Source of the DNA: Dehalococcoidia bacterium UBA1123
GTDB lineage: Bacteria > Chloroflexota > Dehalococcoidia > Lucifugimonadales > UBA1123
Assembly (NCBI GenBank): GCA_002313895.1
Contig: DCAW01000064.1
Coordinates: 8,992-55,695 of the forward strand
DNA length: 46,704 bases
Reading direction: 5' to 3'
Below the pieces are notes generated by a model, which made no database searches, had not been told where the DNA came from, and saw nothing but the letters and a program-made list of their open reading frames with translations. Numbering within the stretch: the first letter of the stretch is position 1; each line of letters starts with the position of its first letter. A program made the position numbers and the translations under genes. Below, one piece after another: positions 33,897 to 41,315 of this stretch.

Positions 33897-34610
33897 ATGG
33901 CCGATCTGTCCAAAATAAAAGCTCTGACATTCGATGTCGGAGGCACGGTCTTCGATTGGAGAGGAACAATCGAAGAGGAGCTTCGTCGTCTTGCGTTGAA
34001 GCAGAACGCCGACCTGGACGTCCCTCAATTCGCCACAGACTGGCGGAGAGGCATGTTTCAAGAACTGGGCCGAGTCCGAACCGGAGAAGTGCCCTGGATG
34101 AACGCCGACCAGCTTCACCGCAGCGTTCTGGATGATGTTCTGGCGAAGCACACCGCTATCGAGCTTTCGGATTCCGGGCGCGACGAACTGAATGACGTAT
34201 GGCACCGGCTCAACGCCTGGCCTGACGCTCCGGCGGTCATCGAAAAGCTAAGGTGCCGATACATGGTCGTTGTGCTGACCGTTCTGAGCTGGTCTATCGT
34301 GGTGGACTGCTCCAAGCACAACGGCATCAGCTGGGACGGGATTCTGTCCTGCGAGTTCCTGGGCTACTACAAGCCCGACGCTGAGGCGTACCAGAAGGGT
34401 GTCAGCCTGTTAAGGCTGGAGCCTGCCCAGGCGATGATGATCGCGGCCCACGTGGGAGACCTTCAGGCGGCTATGGCGGCGGGACTGCGCTCAGCTTACG
34501 TTCATCGTGAAGGCGAATCCGCCCCGATTTTTGAAGTTGCCGATACCGCACCCGAGTGGGACGTCAACACCAGGGATTTCGCTGAACTGGGTAGCCAGCT
34601 TCTGGCTTGA
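33897..34610 (+). CDS. Haloacid dehalogenase type II-like HAD hydrolase
   Basis: 237 residues. Motif I TFDVGGTVFDWRG has the nucleophile Asp13 and lacks the second Asp (DVG), as L-2-haloacid dehalogenases do. FLGYYKPDAEAY carries the conserved Lys, and MMIAAHVGDLQAAMAAGL matches the AAHxxDL signature of type II haloacid dehalogenases, followed by G-L-R/K-x-A-(Y/F)-V. The motif II serine segment is changed (VVLTVLSWS in place of the usual LSNG). GGGGGAAAT precedes the ATG. It probably removes halide from 2-haloacids. It converges with a haloalkane dehalogenase gene. Confidence 0.82.
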   Translation: MADLSKIKALTFDVGGTVFDWRGTIEEELRRLALKQNADLDVPQFATDWRRGMFQELGRVRTGEVPWMNADQLHRSVLDDVLAKHTAIELSDSGRDELNDVWHRLNAWPDAPAVIEKLRCRYMVVVLTVLSWSIVVDCSKHNGISWDGILSCEFLGYYKPDAEAYQKGVSLLRLEPAQAMMIAAHVGDLQAAMAAGLRSAYVHREGESAPIFEVADTAPEWDVNTRDFAELGSQLLA

Positions 34611-34626
34611 GCTCCCTTCGCTACGC

Positions 34627-35499
34627 TTAAATCGAGCCAAGCCACTCCGAGATGGCGTCGCCAACCTCGGCAGGCGAATCCTCTTGGATGAAGTGACTGC
34701 CTTTGACCGTGACCTCCTGTTGGTTCGGCCATGTGCGGCAGAACTCCCGCTGATCTCCTGTCAGAATCGCTCCGGGTTCTGCGTTTATGAAGAGCTTCGG
34801 CACATCGCTGGATGCCAACCACCGAGAGTACGCCGTCGCTATCTCGTGAACGTCGGCTGGCTCACCCTCGATTGGGATTTCGCGGGGCCAGGTCAGAGTC
34901 GGGCGCCGGGATTCTCCAGGCTCCAGATACGGCTTACGGTACACTTCCATCTCTTCGACAGTTAGCTCACGGATGACGCTCGCAGGTAGAACGCGCTCCA
35001 CAAACATATTCTTCTCCAGAACCATGCCCTCTCCTGCGTCAGAGCGCATACCTTGGAATATTCGTGTAGCGTCATCAGGCCAGTTATCCCACGTTAGCGG
35101 ACCAACGATGGCTTCCATATAGGCGATGCCCTTGACCCGCTCTGAATGTCGGTGTGCCCAGTGGAAGGCCAACGCAGAGCCCCAATCGTGGCACACAAGA
35201 GTCATGTTGGATGTCAAACCCAGAGCATCGAACCAGGCGTCGATATACCGAACGTGGTCCACAAACCTATACGACCCGTCCGATGCCTTTCCCGAATCTC
35301 CCATGCCCACCAGATCGGGAGCCAGGCATCGAGCTCCGCCTTCGACCTCTGAGATTACGTTTCGCCAAAGGTACGAGCTTGTGGGATTGCCATGCAGGAA
35401 CACCACAGGGTCGCCCTCGCCCGTGTCGACATATGCGATTTCGGTGTCCAGAACTGCGACTCGTTTTCGGGGGTAGTTATCTTGAGATGATATTGTCAT
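34627..35499 (-). CDS. Haloalkane dehalogenase (LinB/DhaA type)
   Basis: 290 residues. The complete catalytic set of subfamily II is visible: Asn38 (LHGNPTSSYLWRN), nucleophile Asp105 and halide-binding Trp106 (CHDWGSALAF), Glu129 (YMEAIVGPLTWDNWP) and His269 (GSHFIQEDSP). DLVGMGDSGK is also typical. Hydrolyses carbon-halogen bonds of haloalkanes to alcohols with no cofactor. Second half of the cap (residues 130-215) is as long as in LinB. Downstream gene, 12 bases upstream in coordinates of its start, is an FMN-binding protein ahead of it in the same transcript. Family assignment is strong; the natural halide substrate is not known. Confidence 0.92.
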   Translation of the reverse strand: MTISSQDNYPRKRVAVLDTEIAYVDTGEGDPVVFLHGNPTSSYLWRNVISEVEGGARCLAPDLVGMGDSGKASDGSYRFVDHVRYIDAWFDALGLTSNMTLVCHDWGSALAFHWAHRHSERVKGIAYMEAIVGPLTWDNWPDDATRIFQGMRSDAGEGMVLEKNMFVERVLPASVIRELTVEEMEVYRKPYLEPGESRRPTLTWPREIPIEGEPADVHEIATAYSRWLASSDVPKLFINAEPGAILTGDQREFCRTWPNQQEVTVKGSHFIQEDSPAEVGDAISEWLGSI

Positions 35500-35511
35500 G
35501 GTTCCTCGATA

Positions 35512-35967
35512 TTAGTCGGGCGTCCAAACTCTGGTTATCATGTCTTCGTCGTTGAAGGCGACTATGCCCACGCTGTCGATGTCCACTGAGAACAGGTGAA
35601 ACTCTGGCTCGGTCGGCCTCCATTGGGTATTCACGTACACCGCGTTGCCGTAACGCGCCCTCTGCTCCAGATCCAGAATCGGGATTGCCCGTCCATAAAC
35701 TTTGAATTCGCCCTCACTTCCGTCGCGGTTGCCGACGGTGTTATGCACTGTGCAACGAGGGTCTCTCAAAAGGTCCTGCGCCTTCTTTGAATTCCACATC
35801 ATCCCCAGATATAGATGGCCGTCAACGAACATCGGCTCCACGGGCGATATTCGAGGGTAACCATTCTTTCTAAGCGTGCCAACAAGGACAAGCCCAGTGC
35901 GTTCAAACCGTTCTCGTCCGATGTCTGCCATCTCCGGTGCGCTGTCCTTGAACTCTTCCCAGATCAC
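35512..35967 (-). CDS. Pyridoxamine 5'-phosphate oxidase-like FMN-binding protein
   Basis: 151 residues with the split-barrel fold of PF01243: GLVLVGTLRKNGYPRISPVE, FVDGHLYLGMMWNSKKAQDL, LRDPRCTVHNTV, FKVYGRAIPI. Such proteins bind FMN, F420 or haem and catalyse small redox steps or sense ligands; the exact cofactor cannot be told. First gene of the transcript that continues into the haloalkane dehalogenase (12-base gap). The context suggests a helper redox step in halo-compound metabolism, which is inference. Confidence 0.8.
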   Translation of the reverse strand: MIWEEFKDSAPEMADIGRERFERTGLVLVGTLRKNGYPRISPVEPMFVDGHLYLGMMWNSKKAQDLLRDPRCTVHNTVGNRDGSEGEFKVYGRAIPILDLEQRARYGNAVYVNTQWRPTEPEFHLFSVDIDSVGIVAFNDEDMITRVWTPD

Positions 35968-36285
35968 GTCGTTTCACTCCATGAGTTTTTGAGACGTTTG
36001 CGTCTTCTCTGTTTGCACGCTGGGATTCTATCAGATTTGGCCCCTTCCATTACTCTCACAACGAGGACACGCCAGTTTCTGTTCGTGATTCCCAACCTTG
36101 GTTGCTGCTACCATAATCGCGCAGTCTAATATCATCCTGTGCATTAGACGATATTAGACTGCGCTCGGAATCACAATGTACAAAAGTCCCATAGCCATAG
36201 TTACACTCCACCCATCTTGCGCCGCCATGAATTTCGTGAATGCGCAAGAAACGAATCATAGCGTAACGTCCTGATAACTGGTCGC
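35968..36285. other. Intergenic region with a 15-bp perfect inverted repeat
   Basis: About 318 bases between two minus-strand transcripts. It holds the inverted repeat at 36119-36164 and, to the right, the terminator of the ThDP enzyme gene. An open frame here (36056-36352) overlaps that terminator and resembles nothing. Confidence 0.6.
36119..36164. repeat. 15-bp perfect inverted repeat with 16-base centre
   Basis: Left arm GCGCAGTCTAATATC (36119-36133), right arm GATATTAGACTGCGC (36150-36164). The centre contains a further ATTAGAC (36143-36149), so the heptamer GTCTAAT occurs three times. No T-tract follows on either strand, so it is not a standard terminator. Confidence 0.75.
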
Positions 36286-36326
36286 ATAAAAACAAGGGGC
36301 GTTCCCTATATGGGAAAAGCCCCTTG
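36286..36326 (-). terminator. Rho-independent terminator of the ThDP enzyme gene
   Basis: Read on the minus strand: CAAGGGGC stem closing with GCCCCTTG, an inner stem TTCCC/GGGAA around TATAT, then TTTTTAT. It begins 43 bases past the stop at 36369. Confidence 0.85.
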
Positions 36327-36368
36327 CTACATGGCTGAACAATTCCGGTCAACGCCCGGATTGCAGAC

Positions 36369-38057
36369 CTAGTACCCCATCAACGCGCTGGCGCGGTTGG
36401 AGCTGGTCACCATCGTCTCCATCGGCTCAGAGATTACGTTGACACAGGCGACTTGGCCCCGCAGAGTGGCGGCATACGCCCGCTCCAGGGCGGGACGAAT
36501 CTCGTCAGGGTCGGTGACGTTCTCGGCGTGTCCACCAAAGGCTTCGATCAGCTTGTCGTAGCGAATCTCAGGCGTGAATTGAGCGATTCTCTCCTCGTAG
36601 CCTTCCGGCAAGCCCATGCGGGATTCAAGGTTGCCCCCAACTATGCCCGAGTTGTTGTTGACTATGAACACGATGGGCAGGTTGTGACGCACTGCCGTCT
36701 CCAGTTCCATCGCGTTGAAACCGAATGCGCAGTCGCCGTTGACGCTCACCACCGGCACGTCTGGTCGGGCCAGTTTTGCGCCCACCGCGAAGGGCACACC
36801 CACGCCCATGCAGCCGTTTGAAGCAGAGTTCAAACGGCTGGCCGGCGTGTGGCTTGAAAGCACCTGGCGACCTGTCGCCAGCGTGGTCTGGCCATCGACG
36901 GTGTATATGGTCTCTCGCGGGAACACGCTCTGAATTTCGCTCAATAGCCGGTAGGTGCGGATTGGAGACTCGTCGGAAGCCATCAGAGGTTCGAGAGACT
37001 TGGCGTTAGTCTCGGCCTTCTCACGTAAGGCGTTCAGCCACGGCCCTTCTTCGGCCTTGTCTGCCATGCCCTCGGTCTTGCCTTCGATCTCGGCCAGAAT
37101 CTGCTGCAGAGCGACCTTGGCGTCGCCGACGATACCGACTTCAACTGCCCTGTTGATTCCGATTTCCTCAGGCTCGATGTCGATGTGGATAATCTTAGCG
37201 TCCGGCGCAAACCGGCGTCCGAAGTCGAACATCCAGTTCAACCTCGCGCCAACGACCAAAATAACATCAGCATCCCGCATTATGGAACTGCGCGCCGAGC
37301 CCATGTTCATCGGATGGTCGTCAGGGATGAACCCTCGACCCATCGGGGAGGTGAGGAAGGGCATGCCCAGGCTTTCGACCATTTGGGCAAGCTCTTCGGT
37401 CGGCTCAGACCATCGAACGCCTTTGCCAATAATCATGGCAGGGCGCTCGGCGTTCAAAAGAAGCTCCGCGGCTTCTTTGACGCTCTCAGGATTGCCGGCC
37501 GGAGGCGCGCCGGAAAATGTCCCGGTCGGCCAATCCACCTGGTCCTCGTCAACCTGCTCCTGAAGGACGTCGGAAGGGAAGTCCAGATATACAGGGCCAG
37601 GTCGCCCGCTCTTGGCCGTTCGGAAAGCCATCGCCATGAAATAAGGAATCCGGGCCGCGCTGTCCACCTGGACCGCCATCTTTGTGATGTTGGTGAACAT
37701 CGGGACGTTCTCAGTCTCCTGGAACGTGCCAGAGTAGCGTCCGCCTTGGGGGCCTGAGCCTCCAAGAAGCAACAGCGGCATGCAGTTGTCATACGCGACG
37801 TGGGCGCCAGTCACAGCATTGGTAACAGCCGGGCCTGCCGCCAGCACGCACACGCCTACCTTATTTTGAACGAAACCCCAGGCCGTGGCAGAAAAAGCGG
37901 CGGCTTGCTCGTGTCGGACCCCGATGGGTCGGACTCCGTGGTGAGGCGCGAAGCCCATGATCTCCACAATCGGCCCGCCGGGAAGTCCGAACAACACGTC
38001 GACGCCCTCTTTCGCTATCGCTTGAGCAACCAGTTCACTGCCTTCAATTTTGCCCAT
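36369..38057 (-). CDS. ThDP-dependent enzyme, oxalyl-CoA decarboxylase / 2-hydroxyacyl-CoA lyase-like
   Basis: 562 residues with the three acetolactate-synthase-type domains. The cofactor-activating Glu50 is in GVRHEQAAAF; the central domain has AELLLNAERPAMIIGKG; the ThDP/Mg site is SVNGDCAFGFNAMELET with IVFIVNNNSGIVGG (GDC ... NNN). The wording around GDxAFGF and RHNLPIVFIV is closest to oxalyl-CoA decarboxylase and 2-hydroxyacyl-CoA lyase, not to true acetolactate synthase, and no FAD-type valine-synthesis partner (small subunit) is present. ATG 38057 follows GGAGGAATGAC. Co-transcribed with the crotonase upstream and ends at a strong terminator. It likely cleaves or decarboxylates a 2-hydroxy- or 2-oxoacyl-CoA. 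Confidence 0.85.
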   Translation of the reverse strand: MGKIEGSELVAQAIAKEGVDVLFGLPGGPIVEIMGFAPHHGVRPIGVRHEQAAAFSATAWGFVQNKVGVCVLAAGPAVTNAVTGAHVAYDNCMPLLLLGGSGPQGGRYSGTFQETENVPMFTNITKMAVQVDSAARIPYFMAMAFRTAKSGRPGPVYLDFPSDVLQEQVDEDQVDWPTGTFSGAPPAGNPESVKEAAELLLNAERPAMIIGKGVRWSEPTEELAQMVESLGMPFLTSPMGRGFIPDDHPMNMGSARSSIMRDADVILVVGARLNWMFDFGRRFAPDAKIIHIDIEPEEIGINRAVEVGIVGDAKVALQQILAEIEGKTEGMADKAEEGPWLNALREKAETNAKSLEPLMASDESPIRTYRLLSEIQSVFPRETIYTVDGQTTLATGRQVLSSHTPASRLNSASNGCMGVGVPFAVGAKLARPDVPVVSVNGDCAFGFNAMELETAVRHNLPIVFIVNNNSGIVGGNLESRMGLPEGYEERIAQFTPEIRYDKLIEAFGGHAENVTDPDEIRPALERAYAATLRGQVACVNVISEPMETMVTSSNRASALMGY

Positions 38058-38129
38058 GTCATTCCTCCGAAATTTTTGTATTTGGTCAACCGCTACTTGC
38101 TGCCAGACCAATCATGTCTGGCATAATCG

Positions 38130-38918
38130 TTACCTCATTTTCCACTGGGGCCTGCGCTTCTCGGAGAAAGCTTTGGGGCCTTCAATCGAGTCCTCGGTGA
38201 GAGTTATTCGTTCGGAAATAGGTCCGGCCAGCTTTTGAGCGTATTCCACCGGCAGGTTCCGTCCGTGATAGACGATCTGCTTGATGGCCTGAACCGCCAA
38301 TGGAGCGCACATCTTGATCTCGCCAGCGACACGGTCAACAGTCTCAAAGAGGGCGTCCCGATCCGCCACAACTTCTTGAATGAGTCCAATCTGGTAGGCG
38401 CGTTCAGAATTAATCCTGCGTCCTGAAAGCTGCATGTACAAGGACTCGCCCAGCGGTATCATGCGGTTGAGGTTGTGCAGGCCGTATCCCGCCAGGATGC
38501 TCCACCGAGGCTCAGGCAGGCCGAACTCCGATTTTTCGGTGGCTACGCGTATGTCGCACTGGAGGGAAACCTCCAGCCCTCCAGCAACGCAGAAGCCGTC
38601 AATAGCGGCGATCAAAGGTTTGTACACGCCCATATCAACGAAGGAACCTGCGCCTCGCGGGTCGACGGTTCTCCTGTCACCTTCGGCGTCCAGGCTGGCA
38701 CGCTCTTTGAGGTCCATTCCGGCTGAGAACGCCCGACCTCCGGCTCCTGTCAGCACTCCCAGTATCACCTCTGGGTCGTCGCGCACCTCGGCCAACGCCT
38801 CTCTGAGACCGCCGCTCAGTTCACGATTCAGCGCGTTGAGGGAGTCCGGCCGGTTCAGGGTGATGTACCCGACCCCGTCTCGTTTCTCGTACAAAATGGT
38901 GGGTGTCGAGATAACCAT
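38130..38918 (-). CDS. Enoyl-CoA hydratase/isomerase (crotonase family)
   Basis: 262 residues. Crotonase landmarks are GYITLNRPDSLNALN, the first oxyanion loop FSAGMDLKE, the second GFCVAGGLEVSLQCDIRVA, and FGLPEPRWSILAG near the usual acidic catalytic positions. The second hydratase Glu position is within LPEPRWS; the first (in the G-G-G-x-E loop) reads AGGLEVSL, so an acidic residue is present there. Hydrates or isomerises enoyl-CoA. Preceded by a near-perfect promoter (38981-39009) and followed 72 bases later by the ThDP enzyme. Confidence 0.88.
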   Translation of the reverse strand: MVISTPTILYEKRDGVGYITLNRPDSLNALNRELSGGLREALAEVRDDPEVILGVLTGAGGRAFSAGMDLKERASLDAEGDRRTVDPRGAGSFVDMGVYKPLIAAIDGFCVAGGLEVSLQCDIRVATEKSEFGLPEPRWSILAGYGLHNLNRMIPLGESLYMQLSGRRINSERAYQIGLIQEVVADRDALFETVDRVAGEIKMCAPLAVQAIKQIVYHGRNLPVEYAQKLAGPISERITLTEDSIEGPKAFSEKRRPQWKMR

Positions 38919-38980
38919 AATCGCTCCCAGCTCTAGTTTTTATGAAGGCCGCCAGCCACCGGCCTCTAGTCGTAATCGCG

Positions 38981-39009
38981 AGTGTATTCTGAACATCAAC
39001 ACGTGTCAA
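38981..39009 (-). promoter_or_regulatory. Promoter of crotonase-ThDP enzyme operon
   Basis: On the minus strand TTGACA (39004-39009), exactly 17 bases, then TACACT (38981-38986), 63 bases before the ATG at 38918. The best sigma-70 match in the window. Confidence 0.7.
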
Positions 39010-39111
39010 TCTGATAGACCGACCTCTGTGACGCCAGGCATATCACACACGATTCTTTACACTCTCACCTACGGAGAGCTGGACTTGATGATAGAAGTAC
39101 GAAAAAGGCAT

Positions 39112-39410
39112 CGACGGAGACGAGTAAGAGGAAACGTCAGGCTTCAGAGAGTCTGTAGGGTCAAGACCACTTGCCCACGGTGAGAGCAGACGCCGAGACC
39201 TCCTCCGAATATCCCTCCTGAGTCGCGGACCTGAAGGCACAAGTTAACAAGACCAGCGCCGAGTAGGCCCTGCCGGATTCGCCCACCGTTACCAGTGGCG
39301 GGGGCATGAACACGTGCCCTGAATGAGCGCTCCGCATCATGCGGGGAACTTGGGGGTACCGCGGGTATTTTCGAATTTTCGACCCGTCCCTTAATTGGGA
39401 CGGGTCTTTT
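39112..39410 (+). ncRNA. T-box riboswitch leader of cimA (probably isoleucine)
   Basis: Stem I can be folded by eye. CGACGGAG (39112-39119) pairs with CTCC and GTCG (39215-39225). GAGGA (39128-39132) pairs with TCCTC (39201-39205). Between them is a specifier loop with the AGTA motif on the 5' side and CGAATATCC on the 3' side, holding ATC (39211-39213), an isoleucine codon. An apical GGTC-AA-GACC follows. Stem III is CCGCA-TCA-TGCGG (39332-39344). The T-box is TTGGGGGTACCGCG (39350-39363) against consensus AGGGTGGTACCGCG. The terminator is at 39381-39410. Uncharged tRNA should promote read-through. The tRNA-binding UGGN is GGGT here, one base off. Confidence 0.85.
39381..39410 (+). terminator. 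T-box regulated terminator
   Basis: Perfect 10-bp stem GACCCGTCCC/GGGACGGGTC with a TTAATT loop, followed by TTTT. The conditional terminator of the T-box leader. Confidence 0.9.
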
Positions 39411-39424
39411 GTATTTGGCGAATC

Positions 39425-39440
39425 TTGTGATCTGTCACAA
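39425..39440. promoter_or_regulatory. Perfect dyad TTGTGA-TCTG-TCACAA before cimA
   Basis: 16 bases, 6-bp arms, between the T-box terminator and the cimA ribosome site. It resembles a CRP half-site pair but the spacing is 4 instead of 6, so CRP binding is unlikely. Could be an operator or a small mRNA hairpin. Confidence 0.4.
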
Positions 39441-39467
39441 AACGAGGGGAGAACTAAGGAAGAAACA

Positions 39468-41060
39468 ATGACACAGGTAGAGTTATACGGCACTACGCTT
39501 CGCGACGGCGCACAGTACGAGGGCATATCGCTGTCTGTTGAAAACAAGTTGACCATCACCGATAGGTTGGACCTGTTGGGCGTCCTCTACATCGAGGAAG
39601 GCTGGCCTGGCTCCAATCCCAAAGACGCCGAATTTTTCGAGCGGGCCAAAAGGTTCAAGCTCAAGAACTCCGTTCTGACCGCATTCGGAAGCACCCGCAG
39701 GGCCAACGTCGACGCCGCCAACGATCCGCAAATTCAGACTTTACTGGAGGCCGAAACCGCCGTCGTGACGCTGGTATGCAAAAGCTGGGATTTGCATGTC
39801 ACCCACATCCTGGAGACATCAATGGAAGAAAATCTTGCGATGATCTCAGATTCGATATCCTAATCTCGTGTCCCAAGGGCGCAGGGCGTTCTTCAACGCC
39901 GAACATTTTTCCGACGGATACAACGCCAATCCCGGCTACGCGCTTCAGGCAGTCAGAGCGGCGGCCTCCGCCGGCGCAGAGTGCGTTGTGCTATGCAACA
40001 CCAACGGCGGAGTCACGCCCACAAAGATTTATGAGATTGTCACCACGGTTGGCAAGGAAACAGACGTTAATCTTGGAATCCATCCCCACAACGACGCAGA
40101 CATGGCTGTCGCTGGCGCGTTGACTGCCGTGGACGAGGGCGTCCAGCAGGTGCAGGGCACCGTGAACGGTTACGGAGAGGATGCGGCAACGCCAACCTGC
40201 TGTCCATCGCCGCCAATCTCAAGCTCAAGAAGGGCATCGATTGCATCTCCGACGAGCAGCTTCGGAGCCTGACCGACACTGGACGTTTCATCGCCGAAAT
40301 CACCAACATGCCTCCTCCCACCTCTCAACCCTTCGTTGGCTCCAGCGCCTTCGCCCACAAGGGCGGTCTCCACGCCTCAGCGGTGGCAAAGGTCGAGCAT
40401 AGCTATCAACATATCCTGCCCGAAACCGTGGGCAATGACAAACGAGTGCTGGTCTCCGAGCTTTCAGGCCGAAGCAACATCCTCTTCAAGATGGATGAGA
40501 TGGGACTGGACGTTCAGCTATCACAGGCTCAGGCAAGAGAATTGTTGCAAATGGTCAAAGAACAGGAAAATAGGGAATTCCAGTACGAGGGCGCTGAGGC
40601 GTACTTCGAGCTTCTGGTGCGTCGCACCCTGCCCGACTATCGCGCCCCCTTCGAGTTGGTGGACTTTATGACCGTTGTGGAGAAACGCTCCGGCAGCAGC
40701 GACCTGTCCTCCCAGGTGATGCTGAAAGTTAAAGTGGATAACGAGGTGATGCACACTTCCGCCGATGGCAACGGCCCCGTGAACGCGCTGGACTTCGCCT
40801 TACACAAAGCTCTGCTCAACTTCTATCCAGAACTGAAGGCCGTCCGACTGGCTGACTACAAGGTGCGGGTGGTGGATCAGGGCGTGGGGACTGAAGCCGT
40901 GGTCCGGGTTCTCATAGAGTCCACCGACGGTCAGGACACTTGGAGCACCGTCGGTTCGTCCGAAAACGTCATAGAAGCAAGCTGGAGGGCTCTCTCCGAC
41001 AGCCTGGAGTGGTGGCTCGCTCGAAGCCGTTGGCGATCAGCTATCAGCGGTCCACAGTAA
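39468..41060 (+). pseudogene. cimA: Citramalate synthase, interrupted by two frameshifts
   Basis: Three frames in order rebuild a CimA of about 530 residues. Frame 1 (39468-39863): VELYGTTLRDGAQYEGISLS, YIEEGWPGSNPKDAEFF, TLVCKSWDLHVTHIL. The frame changes near 39855-39866. Frame 2 (to about 40186): SQGRRAFFNAEHFSDGYNAN, VVLCNTNGG and the metal-site GIHPHNDADMAVA, then VNGYGE. One base appears lost at about 40184, after which frame 3 reads CGNANLLSIAANLKLKKG, FAHKGGLHASAVAKVEH, and the LeuA-type regulatory domain (VVEKRSGSSDLSSQVMLKVK). CimA condenses pyruvate and acetyl-CoA toward isoleucine. AAGGAAG precedes ATG 39468. The last residues are encoded by an AGCTATCAGC repeat. Confidence 0.85.
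41035..41050. repeat. Short AGCTATCAGC repeat inside the cimA 3' end
   Basis: GATCAGCTATCAGCGGTC; forms the last codons of cimA and abuts palindromic repeat copy 5. Confidence 0.6.
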
Positions 41061-41066
41061 ACCTGT

Positions 41067-41158
41067 GCCATTCTGAAGCCGCAGGCGAAAATCAGTCGAC
41101 GGCAGAACAGAGACCCCACAGCGCACGACCAGATGCTTCGTTGCGACTCAGCATGACA
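41067..41158. repeat. Dispersed palindromic repeat, copy 5
   Basis: Begins GCCATTCTGAAGCCGCAGGCG and ends CGACCAGATGCTTCG with GACTCAGCATGACA as the inverted right arm. Follows cimA. Confidence 0.75.
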
Positions 41159-41278
41159 TAGGTGTTCCTTGACGACCCCTTGAACCGTGCCTAAACTAAC
41201 TTTATAGAGACAACTTCAGTTGGGTCACAATTGAATAACCGGCACACGCTACTCGCATGCCCGAGTTAGGCGTAGCGT

Positions 41279-41310
41279 GGCTGATTGCTGACGGCTGAGA
41301 GCCGACAGCT
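41279..41310. repeat. Short GCTGACGGCT repeat
   Basis: GGCTGATTGCTGACGGCTGA followed by GAGCCGACAGCT; same family as 29580-29605, just before the sensor relic. Confidence 0.6.
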
Positions 41311-41315
41311 TCAAG

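Noticed and set aside
36056..36352. 98-codon open frame on the minus strand
   Set aside because: It overlaps the rho-independent terminator of the ThDP gene and the inverted repeat, and has no family resemblance.
36369..38057. Acetolactate synthase large subunit (ilvB)
   Set aside because: The ThDP site wording (GDCAFGF, RHNLPIVFIV) fits oxalyl-CoA decarboxylase or 2-hydroxyacyl-CoA lyase better, and no regulatory subunit or ilvC is adjacent.
39425..39440. CRP/FNR binding site
   Set aside because: Half-sites TTGTGA and TCACAA are separated by 4 bases, not 6, and lie downstream of the T-box terminator, within the transcript.
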